From the NCBI RefSeq assembly GCF_030848805.1, contig NC_092358.1:17682250-17746249 (forward strand): 64,000 bases of DNA. Direction: 5' to 3'. Below the pieces are notes generated by a model. It saw nothing but the letters and a program-made list of their open reading frames with translations, searched no databases and had not been told where the DNA came from. Shown here piece after piece: positions 36,466-49,574 of the stretch; within the stretch, counting starts at the first letter, position 1; every line of letters starts with the position of its first letter. The position numbers and the translations under genes are program-made. The DNA comes from Temnothorax longispinosus (lineage: Eukaryota; Arthropoda; Insecta; Hymenoptera; Formicidae).

Positions 36466-37435
36466 AAAAAGTTATAAACAATATTAAATTTTGAAGATTC
36501 AACAGAAATACAATTTTTATTCTATCGATAGTAATAACCACTGTTTAGAGATAAAGCTTCTTATTACAAAGCGACGCCATTATTTCACGTCTTTTGTTCA
36601 AAGTCTATCAACAATTATAATAAAAATTTAGATTGAAATTTAAGTATTCTATTAGCAAATAATACTATTACATAATGTCTACAAAGCATTATATATTCAA
36701 TTTATCACTTTCATCACAAAAAATCACTTATTTTCGTGCTTCTACTTAGTTTTCCCCTCTTAACAAATTTATTCGCTTTATATCAAATGTAATAAATCAA
36801 AGTACGTTTAGTGTGTTTATAAAAAATATTTTACGAAGGATATCAAACAGCATCAAGAGTTTAATACTATATAAATTATTTTTTAATTACAGAACGGTGA
36901 TATGTCATATTATAACAGTATAACAACAATATGACACATAAATATATTTAATTACAGAACAGCAATATGTCACAGAAAATTTTATCAATAGCTTCCAGAC
37001 TATTAATAAAATACTAAGTATTATAAGTATAAAAATATTAGAAAATATTAGAAATAATTAAAAATGATTAAAAAATTATTTACAAAAAGGTAATAATAAA
37101 TAAAAATGATATTGTTTGAAAAATTATGTAGGTAATTGTATGTCTTGCATAACATTTGATATTTTTGATTGATCAGATCAATTGATCACTTAAGTTTGAT
37201 TTCTTCCAAATCGCTTTGTAAAAATATCTACGGACTCTTTAAGATTATTTTTACGATTTTCTATCAGCTTTATAAGGCTTGACAAAGTGTTTGGATCTTG
37301 ATTGAAATAAGTTTCTGTGAATCTTTTTACCTGAAACAGATTAGGATGTTAAGGATGTTTATCAATAATATGTAGTAATTTTATGCAGCCATTCCTTAAA
37401 ATATAATCTTTTATTTAACATAGACAATAACAATA

Positions 37436-37632
37436 CATGGTATGCATTATGCATATAAACATATTTAATCCTTTAGCTGCGGAAGTATATATGTGTCGTA
37501 AGAAATTGTCTATTTGCAGAAGATATATATATGTAAATAAACGTTCTCGAAAATCTGCCCAGACAATTTCTTACGACACATATATACTTCCGCAGCTAAA
37601 GGATTAAATATGTTTATATGCATAATGCATAC
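37436..37632. mobile_element. Palindromic element in the aminopeptidase's last intron
   Basis: Arms of about 75 bp (GCATTATGCATATAAACATA, CCTTTAGCTGCGGAAGTATA, GTGTCGTAAGAAATTGTCT) are perfectly inverted around a short spacer. The outer sequence AACCCATTTACTGC/CTTTAGCTGC style recalls the 17.2-kb foldback. Confidence 0.88.
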
Positions 37633-37639
37633 ATCGAGT

Positions 37640-37694
37640 TATAGTTCCATCATTTTATCCCAAGTAGTCTTATTAGCTACCGCCAAACCAAAGG
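37640..37694 (-). pseudogene. Duplicated 53-bp scrap of aminopeptidase exon 9
   Basis: ATAGTTCCATCATTTTATCC, CAAGTAGTCTTATTAGCTAC, CGCCAAACCAAAG is identical to part of exon 9 at about 38385-38437. It lies immediately beside the palindromic element. It is too short to be an exon and has no splice sites. Confidence 0.88.
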
Positions 37695-40096
37695 CATATA
37701 TATATATGCCTTTTTTAATATACATGTATATCAATTCATAATAAGTTAATATTCTTAGAAATAAATTACTACCTTACAAAAATTCAGTTTATGTTTTAAA
37801 CCACGCGCGAGTATTACTCAGTTTTAAACATAGCTTTATAAGATACAAATATATAGCCCAAAAATATGAACGAAATTAATTATAAATATTAATTTAATTA
37901 TGTAAAGTTGCATTAATCTATAATTCCACGCACGATGAACGTTTCATTTAAGCGCGCTACGGCTAAAGGATTATTAACAGAAAATCAATAACTATGAGTC
38001 TAGAATCATAAAACCTACCTTGGACAATTGTTCGTTAGAGAAAACATTCAAAATGATATTTTTTATCGTTATATTTATAGGAAATAATCTGTAAGAACAA
38101 AATAACATATTTATGTATAAGATACATTTATTTAAAAATAGAATGTATATTTGTAAAGAGAAATATATTACCTGGGATATATAAAATTAAAATTTGTTAA
38201 TATGTAGTCAAGGACCAGATCGTTGCGTGCATGGGCTTTAAGAATTAAATTGAAGATCAATGCATGCTGCTCATGGTTAAATAATGTAGTATTCGATGCT
38301 GTAATACGCAAATAGGTGTTAATGATATCAGGATTTTCAGCACAATTCAATGTTTTCCAAAGTTTCTTATCAGATGTTTGCTGATATAGTTCCATCATTT
38401 TATCCCAAGTAGTCTTATTAGCTACCGCCAAACCAAAGCAGTACGTCCAATGATGCCACCATTGTGGAACTCTAAAATACATATGTGTCTATGGAAAAGA
38501 GGTACATGCATTTCATACGCATAGCTGACGTTTCGTTTTATCAAGTTTTGTGTTTCTGTCCGTTTTGTCAGGTAACTCTTATTCTGCAAAATTAAGTTTC
38601 TGTCCTGCGCTGTTCTGTCACTCTATATATTGCCACGTGACCATGAGACTACGTGTTAACACAGTGAATGAATAAATAAATAAAAGATGAATCCATCGAT
38701 AACGTCTCTTGTTATTATATACATATATTTTTACTTGTTTTGCATATTTATTCTATGCATTAGAACAAGAATGGAAATTAAGAAAAAACAATAAAGAGAA
38801 TGTCTGATTTCGACGATTTGAAGAAATAAAAGGAATCGATTACATTCATATGCATACGTGCGCGCGCATACGCAACACACAGGCACAAAAACATAAATTA
38901 TGAGATAATCGAGGTCATAAAAAGTGTTACTTGTGTGTATTAGGATCCGCGAGATGTTCGCTCAATTTAACGGCGGCCCTTCTCTTGCATTCCGTGTGAC
39001 CGACGGTAAATGCCCATTTCGTGACATCTAGTCTTAGCATCTTTGTGATATCGTCATCATCAGGATGTTCTTCGTATCCCACATGCTCAAGAAGCTTATC
39101 AAAGATTCCTACCATGTGTGACTAGAAATCATGAGATAATATTGAATTTTATATTAGTTTGTTGCCACATGCGAAGTGACGTGATTCATGTACAAATATA
39201 CATATTTGATATATATATTTGTATAATGCTTTGTTAAAACATTCACTATCATAAAAATTGTCGGCGAGCTTGCTCTCCACTTCCCCTTATGCTCATTTGT
39301 ATTAATGTTAATTAACACGTTTATTCCTACCATTATGCGATTATAAAACCGATCGCGACAGAATTTATTTTTAGGTATGCCTAATATATAGAGGTATGCT
39401 ACTCGCTTTCACGTACTAAACAGGTAACTACAAATTTACGTAAAATTCACCATATTCCAACAGTCAATACGTTAATTTGTACGAATATAACAGACTCACG
39501 ACATGATCGTCGTGCTCTTTAATCCGTAGGTGTATATATTAAATAGAAAATCCAACCTATATAAGTGCGGTAGCTTTATTTCTTTTTAACAAAATTATAT
39601 CACAAAATTACGTTATTTAGCTCAACCTAAGTGATATGTATAAAACCAAAAGGGGAAAGTTTTATACATATTACTTTTGATATGTAGAATTTTTGAATTT
39701 ACAAAATACATTGCGTGTGCTTGGTGCCTTTTTTTACCTTTTTTGAAAAAGTAATTTTGTACTAATATAATATTTGCGAAGCGATAATTATTCTATAAAA
39801 CGGAAAATGTGTAAATGATTGGACAAATTAAAGAGCCAAATATAACTCTACACACACACAAACATCTTTTTTATCTTTATAAAATCTGTTATTACATACC
39901 TTGAAACCTTTACTCTCTGGCAGTGAAAAGTACTTCTTATTCCGTCCTAATATTCGGAACATTGGACGCCATGCCACATAATCTCTCTCTCGTCTTAGGT
40001 AGTTTATAAGATTCATGAATACGGAGCTATCTAGTTGATCTTCGAGCAAAAAAGCATATGCATCATCGATAATTTGAGCACGATTGAGGACGTGTA

Positions 40097-40101
40097 CGGG
40101 A

Positions 40102-40138
<37 letters not shown>

Positions 40139-40529
40139 ATGACCAGTCATTGCGATAGTAATCCTGCTCAGTACGAGAGGAACCGCAGGTTCGGACATTT
40201 GGTTCACGCACTCGGTCGAGCGGCCGGTGGTGCGAAGCTACCATCCGTGGGATTATGCCTGAACGCCTCTAAGGCCGTATCCTCTCTAGTCAAAGGTGGC
40301 AATGATATCTCTAGGAGTCTCGTGAGTCGAAAGGCTCAAAACAATGTGACACACTTACTAGGCGGCCGGTCCCCCTCGCGGGGGTTGGTCGTCGCACGAG
40401 CCCGGTTTGCCGTACGGCGCCTCTGCCCGTCGTCGGGATCTCACCGCTTACGACGGCACGGCGTCTAACGGTCGAACATGAGTTTCGCGAGTTCGATGTC
40501 GAGACTCGGAATCGTCTGTAGACGACTCC
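40097..40529 (+). rRNA. 28S rRNA 3'-region fragment inserted in aminopeptidase exon 7
   Basis: It contains the large-subunit core from GATTAGACCGTCGTGAGACA through the sarcin-ricin loop (AGTACGAGAGGAAC at 40170-40183) and GGATTATGCCTGAACGCCTC to ATGTCGAGACTCGGAATCGT near the 28S 3' end. The rest of the rRNA is absent, so this is a dead fragment in antisense orientation to the host gene. GTA is duplicated at both borders (40094-40096 and 40530-40532). Confidence 0.95.
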
Positions 40530-42833
40530 GTATGTTCTTGTATTCTTCAGAGTTCAAGTAACGTATGATTCTTTCCATAATTGCGGTATCGTAATAGACA
40601 CGACAGTATGCTGTCGAATTAAATTTATTATTAGACCTTCTTGTTTGAAATTATCAAGGTATATTTTTAAATACTGACATTTTCATTATTGTAACAAACC
40701 AATTTTATGTAATTTACAACTTACAATTGTTACAAAAAAATGTACATTACCAATGTAATTCACCAATGTATCGAGGAATATTATAATTATATAAATCTTG
40801 AAGCTTCTTTTTAATAAAAAAAATATATTAAGAACTTGAATATAATGTAAAACTTTTGTGTTGATAAAGCAAATAAGATAGATACAAAAGAGCGCAAAAT
40901 TTATTGATTTATACCAGTTTGTTGTAGATTTACGATAATCCAACCTCTTGTAATAATTTGCACTCTAAGAGTTTCATCTGGTTTTAACCAATTATTGGGC
41001 ATAGTATTGGAAAAATGCGGAAAGTCCTGGTAAGTGTAGGATATGGGTATCCACCATTTATTATTGGCAGGCATAAGTTCGTGAAAACATTTTTGTGTTA
41101 TTGTCACTTGAGCAGTTTCGTAATTCATCGTTACATTCAGCACAGGATAACGATTTTGGACTATCCACGTATCCATCACTTCTTTTATTCTGAATTTTTG
41201 ATCTCGCATATAAGGGACGTAAGAAGCTTCGTCTTTAGCACTTTGTATGGCGCTCCACAAATTATCGGGAGTGAACGCCGTATATTGCCTAAAGAAAAAT
41301 GACATTGTTATTAGCTATAACACATACGTCGTATGTATTTAAATTTACTATTACATAATCAAACGTGAGTATTAATGTACAATTTAATTACACATGTGGA
41401 AACTAAAAATATAACTTAAAACTAGCTTAGTCAAATTATAATTAAGGAACAAAGTATGGGTCTCTTCTAATCAAATAGCATTGGATATTGAATGCATAAG
41501 TTTATATTTCTGATATGGCGTACTATATTTTCCAACGTAAATGTAAGAAACATTATACTTATATGATATTTAATGTTGCTATATGTGATAACTATAATAG
41601 ACTACATTAGACATATGTACATACTTACTTTGTAGCGAAATACTTGATGATACCCTTTCGAAATACCTCGTCGCCTACTGCATGATATAACATGCGCAAT
41701 ATAGCTGGAGCTACGATACACAGCATAAAATACTGATTAATAATACATATAAAATATATTTTATACATAATATTAAGGTACATATGTGAACGTATTGCGC
41801 AAAACGAGAATTTGTTGTATATTCACTTTCTGTTCCACCTCTGTCTTCGTGCTATCTACATTAAACTATTCATGGACGATAGTTTTACTTTATTTACATA
41901 ATTTTACCTTTTTTATAAACTTCATCACCAAACAGTTGGTCATAATCCAAGGTATCATGAAGGTTCAAGTTAACAGAATCCAATAAACCAATATCTAAAT
42001 GGAGAGTATCGTGTATAGCCCCAGTAACGAAAAAGTCCATTGACCGCCAGTCTTCAAATGTCTATAACCGAAAATAATCTTTTGATATGGCTGAATATAA
42101 AAATTTAAAGAAAAATTTGCATTTACAGGGGTACAAACCTACCTGTCCACCACTTTTAAAAAATTCGCTATTTTAACTTTTATTGTAATTTATTTATGTC
42201 AAATGTTAACCGTTTAACGTATAATTTCTTTTACGAAGATCATACTTTAATTATTTTTTAAGATAATGTACATTACTGAATACAAAAATAAATCAAGATA
42301 TAAAAATTTTAGATGTTAAATTTCGTTCTAGTTATTCGCGGGAAGAACAGTGTTACAATCTTTTTTATAATTTTATAATTCTAATTCTAAATTAAAGAAT
42401 TGCCATTTGTTATTTAGCTCTGTCTTGATACATTTTATAAAAATATAGAAATATTTCATGAATGTTATTTTGATCTTAGAGAATGAAGTGTATTTCCAAC
42501 TTTTCTATTTAATGAGCAATTCATTGCATTGGTAATATTAAATAACCTTGTTGAGGAAATACACTTGGAAGAACACAGCAAACCCCTTGCTTAACCACAG
42601 GTCAGGCCACCAAGATGGGGTGATGAAATTGCCGAACCACTGATGTGCGAGTTCATGTGCTACTAACGACGCTACTTTCCTTTTCTGAAATATAGGATCC
42701 TTGCTATCATCGTAGACAACTTCTGATTCCCTAAAAGACAAAACATAACATATTCAAAATGTGATTATACCTAGTTTTTTTTCATCGTTAGCGTGCAGTC
42801 TAATGTGTTTATATATATATATATATATATATA

Positions 42834-43047
42834 TGTAGGTCCAGAAGTATGTTCCGGGACTTTTATTTTTTACATCGGTATATTCCAGGACATTTGGCAG
42901 TTTCCAGGACTGTCCTGGAAAAAATTCATGTCCTACGGCACGTTTCGGGACAATTTTTTGAATCTGATTACATATATATGCGTTATATTCCAGGACTGTA
43001 CATTTCAAAAAACGTAAACAGTCCCGGAACATACCTCTAGACCTACA
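42834..43047. mobile_element. MITE in aminopeptidase intron 2
   Basis: It starts TGTAGGTCCAGAAGTATGTT and ends with an inverted form (AACATACCTCTAGACCTACA). It is flanked by TA repeats, and the inside contains further CCAGGACA/TGTCCTGG inversions. Confidence 0.82.
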
Positions 43048-45201
43048 TATATATATACATATAGTATGGAAAGAAAAGGTGACATAAATCAATTAAATAC
43101 GTTAATTTGTTTTAAAACAGCCTAAGAATGAAAATATGTAAATGAAATTTAAAATTCGTAAAATACACATGTGTTTTTATTGTTGTTAATTATCAAATTT
43201 TGAGTGCTAGAAGTTATTCATCAGTTCTAATAGCTTAATATTAATCTTTTTATTAATGTACAATACATATTACTAAATCTCTTTAGTTATGAATATTACT
43301 TGTAAATGATGATTCCCCAATCTTCCATGCCGTCGACCGGATAATTTGGTACCATGACGTGGTCTATTTTCGGTAGCCCTTTGGTTCTATTGGTATACTC
43401 CTCCAAGAGTGGCGTGATCTGTTCGGCAATATTATGTATGAATGTTGCTTGCGATGTCAAAGACGATCTGCACCACACAGACACGCCGGGAGACAAGAAC
43501 TGGACCTCTTTTTCAATGCGAACAAAATTAGATACAATCACAATTCCCACAAGATAAGCGGACATTGCAAAAGTACGGTTAAAGTGTGTCCATATCATGT
43601 CATTTTTTACTTTGTACTGCTTTCGGATCGGCCAATTTGACAATACCGTGTAATTCTGATGATGCATCACGGAAATCATAAAGTAAGTTTTTATCGCTGG
43701 CTCGTCCCAACATGGAAACATTCGTCTGGCTTTATTTGGCATGAGGTGTGTTGCGGCCAACCTGTAATTTTAAACAATTTTTTAAATAAAGACAAAAGTA
43801 CCACTCATGATATAAACTTACCACTCATAGCGAGTAAGACACAAGAAGTTAAGAAACACAAGTTATTGTTTATATATTATATGCTTATTATACTATATGT
43901 AATTATTATTTTGTTGAGAGTGGAAGCAGAAATATTGTACTCTACTATGCCGTTTTATTTTAAGCCAAAGTTAAATATTCTTTTAAACATTTTACATCAT
44001 GCACTTTTTGCAAATACTTTATTGTAAATATACTTACATACTAGAAAACGGTTTTAATAATAAAATGGATACACATTTTTAATTGTTTCGCCGAGCTTTA
44101 TTTATATACGTTGTAAGTCGATAACGATGAAAGTAATAATAAGTAAAAAAAGGTAATAAGTAAAAGTAACAAATAAATAAGGTAACACCAAACAGCATTT
44201 ACGTACGTACGTAACAAGTATATTTTTAATATTTTCAATATTTACTTACGTTCTGTAATATTTGGTGTTTCCTTCCTCGTATGTGTACGGAATTTTTATA
44301 AAACCACCACTGCCAGAATCTATCTGAGAGAAATTACCAGCAAACTTCATGTTCAGGGTGTAATTACCGCGATACAATTGATTTTCGAAATGTAGCGATA
44401 ATATATTCGTTCCATGGTTATAAGTATATGCCTCCGGTGTATAGACTATAGTATTGTTCGTCAACGTTGTCGCCGTTTCATTTATTTCTAATCCTTGCGA
44501 GTGTAAGCTTATGTGAAACGTTTCGCGAACAATGTCGACAGTGACAATGGTTTCACCGTGAAAAGTATTGCTTTTTTCGAGATCCGGAATAATCAGACTG
44601 ATGTTATAATCAACTGGTTTTGAGATGATGGGTAAACGATATATATATTTTGGACCTTTGGCATCATCATCGGCAATACAAAAATTCGTGACTGTGGCCA
44701 ATATTAGGCCGATATGTAATAACAATTTTGGAAGTTCCATGTCAATACTCGTCTTAGGTTTCTGTAACTTTTCGTTAAAAAGAAAACAAGTAATAATAAA
44801 ATGCGGTACAAGTTATTGAAATTTAATATTAATTTTTATACAGAAATTGAAGGAACAGAGGAGAAAAGAAAAGAAAAAAGAGAATTTCAACTTTTATTAA
44901 GACGATTATATGTACGACCTACTTCGCAGAAAATTATGAATATTTTTTTATAGAATATTGGATATATCTTGATGTGCTCACAATCAATGTATTCTGTTAT
45001 TTTTATATTTTTTTAGAATTAAAAGAAAATTATTTTATTCAGTTTTTGAGAAGAATTTTACGCATCTTAAGTGACGTGTGTATATTTTTTATTTGACTAT
45101 ATAGAATATTTCATCGAAAGTAAAAAACATAAATACATATTGTTATAATATGTAAAATTTGAATTATTTAATTGTCGGTTATAGCAGTGTTGAATTCTTT
45201 T

Positions 45202-47045
45202 CGCTTATCATTTATGTACCTTAAATATACCTAAAAGAAAATATATAAGAAATAATTAAAATTATTTTAAGGAACGAAAATAATCAATATTTTCCATTGT
45301 ATGATCGTTAATTCTGTTTATTTGTCAATAACAATAATAATCACGTCTTTTGTTTAATTTAACACTTTTTCTACGTTCAGATAGTTATGTGTTTTATGAT
45401 CGTTTCGAAATTATATTAAATCTTTCGTTTTTCAGTTTTCACTATGCAGCAACGATAAGAAACAATTAAAATATCGACTGATTAAAAAAATACATTATTT
45501 AAAATGAAAATTTACTGCAATCCATGAGTATAAGTAATGTCGAGGAAATAAAGTTAAATTTCATCATGTATTGTCTGTCGAAATTATTTAAATTACGTTT
45601 TATATATTCTTTCTTTGTATCTTCAACGAAATATAATACCTAATTAATTATTATTGCTCTTAATGACTTACCTTGTATATTACACTTGTATGCTGATTAA
45701 GCTACAGTTCTTTGCAGCAATTAATTGTGCGCTATCGCCACAAAAGCCGTTAATGTTCAGCGTAACTGCCGTTCGACCCGTCCGACCATCTCGAAAGAAC
45801 ACCAAATACTGACTAAAATATGAAAGCTTTCCAGCAAACGACACAAGTCGACACTAACGTCATCATATTTTTCTTTTTTGCAATGAGTAACGAACAAAGC
45901 AACACTTGTGTCGCTTGCTGGATTGCTCCCAATGTCAATCTTCGATGTTTTGATAGATACATATGTCATGTAAATACACAGTGCCTCACGCAACTGTTCG
46001 ACTCGTACCGTTACACATTTTTTTTTTAATATTTGTGGACAAAGATATCTACAGGAAGATCATAAATCATAAATAATAATATGTGTTTGTTTATATGTTA
46101 ATTTTAAGAAGTCGTTTTCGTCAGTTGATGTGCTTCTTCGAATCAGTTAGATAAGACTTGTATAATACATTTATCGTTAAATACTAGCTGTAAAATCATG
46201 TCAATATAGAAGATGTCTCTTATGAAATTCTGAACTAAAAATTTTTCGTTTTCGATAATAAACATCGAAACGCACAGACTCTTTGAGTTATAAACGATTC
46301 GAAAGGAAAAGATTATTGAGAATTAAGCTTATAATTATTACGCAGTTATAGTACATTGCATATTTTGAAAAAATGTATTTATATTGTATAAATTATAGCC
46401 ATTTAATTTCAGAAATTCACACTAAGCTAATAAGAGAAATTGAATTTAGTCTAAGGTATATATTATAATTGTACTATATAATTGCCAATTTTATAATTTT
46501 AATATATTCAGCTACAAAGTTATAAAAATATTTAAAGAAACACAGTAGAGTAAAAATTATAAAGCACATGCATAATTTACTACCAATCACAAATATGGCA
46601 AAAAATTATATCTTATACATATATATGTCACAAGAATTTGAAATTGTGTTGATAACTGAAATTATTAATACAAACGGAATATGCTTGATCTGAAAGATTA
46701 TTTCGCTATATTTTAACGCTAAATGTATTTATTTTAGATTTGTATTATAAAAGTAGTTTTAGCTAACTATAATAAATAAATGTAAAGTATATACAGGGAG
46801 AAATAAATGTAATAAAAATCTGATAAATAAATGGAATTAATATATATGCGGATAATAAATGGAATATAAGATATATACCTTGTCAAGAGAGAGAGTTGCT
46901 TTTTAGTATAAATATTACAAAATATCCATACCTCTTTATATTCCGAAAAATTAATAAATATATAAAATATGTAGTATGTATAGTAGACGAAATAAAAATA
47001 TATAAAGTAAACAAAAATATGCAATGTGTAAGATGATGAAAATGA
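45202..47045. repeat. Segmental duplication, copy R (upstream of the aminopeptidase gene)
   Basis: Counterpart of 33884-36465. It starts about 460 bp upstream of the aminopeptidase ATG (44740) and may hold its promoter. It contains a small palindromic insertion absent from copy L (45831-45921). Confidence 0.88.
45831..45921. mobile_element. Small palindromic insertion unique to copy R
   Basis: CCAGCAAACGACACAAGT and ACTTGTGTCGCTTGCTGG are inverted around about 55 bp. Copy L lacks this segment between GAATACTG and AATGTTAATC, which defines the insertion. Confidence 0.75.
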
Positions 47046-48258
47046 GGGTTCCGTCGATTCCGTCGATTTAATTAACATTCGATAGGTTTTATTATTGGAA
47101 ATATAATTTATTTAATTTAAAATAACTATCATGTTGGATTTTACTGAGGCATGAGATAAAAGAAAAAGAGGTGAGGGAACTCTTCGAGTTTTCATATATT
47201 TGCTGTAAATTTGCTGACATCGAAATAGAACACGTTACAAATACAGATATATATAATACATGACTGCTTATACATGCAATCAGTTGACACAATTTCAAGA
47301 TTTTCAAGAGCAAGCGGTCCGCAATATTGGTACGTTATATTGTCTGCAACATGTCGTGCTATCACAAATTCCTCACAAATTGATGCTGTCACGTTGCAAT
47401 CAATTTGCTGTTAATAGAAATATAATTCATATGAATTCAACCTGACAAGCATAATGCTGTCTCACCTTTGTCCCGAGTTTGTCAAAATTAGTTGCATTAA
47501 TTTGTTGACAACATGTCAGCAAACTCACAACATTTGGCTATCTGGGATAATAAGACTTACTACTTGTTGATGTGTTACGTTGAATCTGGCTGAATCTATT
47601 TGGAGCCTGTGAATAGCGCGCCTCTCGTCAATACTCGGCAAGTTTAAGTTCGTGTACAAAATTTAACTTGAAACTCGCAGGATTGGATTTGAATACGACA
47701 ATATTCGTAAAACGGAAGAGAAAGGAGGTGAATTGAACTAAAGAAGTGAACCGGAGGGAAGAGAATTTTATCTAAGAAATGAACCGGAGGAAAGAGAATT
47801 TTATCTAAGAGATGAACCGGGGTGAAGAGGTGAATTGTCTGAAGAGCCTGAAGAGTTGAACTATCTGAAGAGAGCGAGCCCCGTGATGTCGCGATTTATA
47901 TAGGAAAGTTCAAGGGATGGAAAGGGTGGATTTCGTTGTAAGATGTGTCTGGTTTTGATAAGCTCTGCGAAAATTTTAATCCCAATAGCAATAAATTCGA
48001 AAATAGTCACCTATTTCTTGTTGCGTAAATTTCGGGTGATTTTTACACCTCAATTAAAAGTCATTATTGTTATTTACATATTATATATTAATTTTTCTGT
48101 AATTTATTAGTATTTAAGGACGTTTATGTACATAGATTAACTCAATATTTTCCAAAAAAGAAGTAAACAGAGAGAGAGAGAGAGACAATATACGCACAGC
48201 CACACGCATATATGCACACACGTGGATAAAGTAAAATATATGTATATTATTATAGTAT
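47046..48258. other. Spacer with a short tandem repeat
   Basis: At about 47730-47830, three imperfect 38-42-bp units (GAACCGGAGGAAAGAGAATT, TTATCTAAGAAAT) occur, followed by CTGAAGAG repeats. Small GA run at 48170-48185. No gene seen. Confidence 0.6.
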
Positions 48259-48662
48259 ACTAGCTGCCCCGGCGAACTTCGTACCGCCTGACAGTAATGA
48301 ATGTAGTGATAAGACACGCAAATAATCCCTCTCTCTCCCCCTCTTTTTCTCTCCCCCTCCCTCTCTCCCCCTCCCTCTCTCCCTCTTCCCTCTCTCCCTC
48401 TCTCTCTCTCTCTCTCTCCCCCTCCCTCTCTCCCCTTCCCTCTCTCCCCCTCTCTGCCTCACTCTAGGTATTTTTTCTATGTATTTGGATATCCTTCTAA
48501 ATTAATTTTTTTTTTACGTGAATTTTTCCGATATTTTATTAGTTATTCTGCTATTCCGGAAAATTCTACCCCTATTTCATATACTTGTGGTAAAAATTCG
48601 GCCCAGCCGTTCTTGAGTTATAAGTGGTGTAACTAACCCGATCTTGTTTTATATATATAGAT
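48259..48662 (+). repeat. Interspersed repeat with internal pyrimidine tract
   Basis: It begins ACTAGCTGCCCCGGCGAACT and ends AAATTCGGCCCAGCCGTTCT, TGAGTTATAAGTGG, TATATATAGATG, an arrangement I recognise from a widespread arthropod repeat of uncertain class. The centre (48327-48470) is a (CT/CCCT)n tract. Confidence 0.55.
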
Positions 48663-49161
48663 GTATTCGTTTACACCCTCATCGGCACATGAAGGGAAGA
48701 GTAAGTATAGCGACCTTCGATTCAAATGGAATTCGCAGCTTTGTCATTTGTCGTACAAGTTGCACACACACAAGCTGTTGTATTAATCTTTAACTGTTTT
48801 ATATTTCACGCAGCATACTATTGTGATCCAGTTAAACAATTGATGTGACTGTCAGTCGCATCATATGTTTCTAAGAATTCAAACAACATATTTCAAAGCA
48901 AATTAAAATGTATTTATCCAAATTATTTCGCATACCCTATTTATATTTTATATATTTGCGTTTGAAATATTTGTGCAGTATCTATTCTGTCCAATCCTAG
49001 ATACACACGATAATAATTTGTATTATTTGTTAATCAGCTGAAGAATTATATTTATATTAGTCTTTACAAATACCGTAGTTCTCTTTCCTCATTGGTCATT
49101 TTTAGCTAATTAGCAGCTTGTTACATTCTTAAAATAGAAAAAATATACATATAAAAAGTAT

Positions 49162-49305
49162 AAGGGCCGGTATCACAGTCTCCGATTAACGTGATCCCCC
49201 GATTAAACTCACTCTTCGTCTCTTTCTAGGGGGACAGTTAGAAAGAGATGCAGAGTGAGTTTAATTGGAGGATCACGTTAATCGGAGACTGTGATACCGG
49301 CCCTT
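49162..49305. mobile_element. Palindromic MITE
   Basis: AAGGGCCGGTATCACAGTCT, CCGATTAACGTGATCC is repeated inverted at the right end, arms about 50 bp, flanked by TATA on both sides. Confidence 0.92.
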
Positions 49306-49574
49306 ATATATAAAAAGTAATACAAAAGTTATATGAAAATATGTGAGACTGAATTAAAATACTCAATTCACGATTTATGTATTTTTAATGTCTCTCTGCG
49401 GAATTTCCGTAATAAAAATTAGCTTTGTCTGCATAAAATTTCCTTTCGACAGTGCCTTCCAGCGTAACAATTCACTCTTTGGACATCAATGTGATACGAT
49501 GGGCGACCGGAGCGAGTTTCACATTCCACGTATAGTATGTGCATCGATAACTGCCCGATGAGATACGTCCGTCT

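Larger units (their letters stand above)
37190..44740 (-). pseudogene. Aminopeptidase N-like (M1) gene, active-site altered and split by 28S rRNA
   Basis: Zinc aminopeptidase family M1. Exons (minus strand): 44740-44250, 43761-43300, 42730-42547, 42061-41908, 41710-41629, 41288-40915, 40610-39900, 39121-38931, 38471-38172, 38088-38019 and 37330-37190. All have GT-AG junctions and agreeing phases. Without the rRNA piece the product would be 907 aa, normal for the family. Exon 1 begins with a signal peptide (MELPKLLLHIGLILATV). The exopeptidase motif reads DGMEDWG instead of GAMENWG. The zinc motif HELAHQWFGN is kept (42642-42656), but the third ligand Glu of NEGFA is Lys (LWLSKGFA; codon at 42586-42588), so zinc catalysis should fail. 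Exon 7 carries a 433-bp 28S fragment that brings an in-frame TAG at 40465-40467. No GPI or membrane anchor is seen at the C-terminus (FGRNQT). It is probably a recent pseudogene of a pseudo-enzyme paralogue. Confidence 0.9.

Noticed and set aside
40112..40468. 118-residue open frame on the plus strand
   Set aside because: It lies within the 28S rRNA fragment and has no coding meaning.
48250..48462. Arg/Glu/Gly-rich 70-residue frame
   Set aside because: It is the translation of a CT-rich low-complexity tract.
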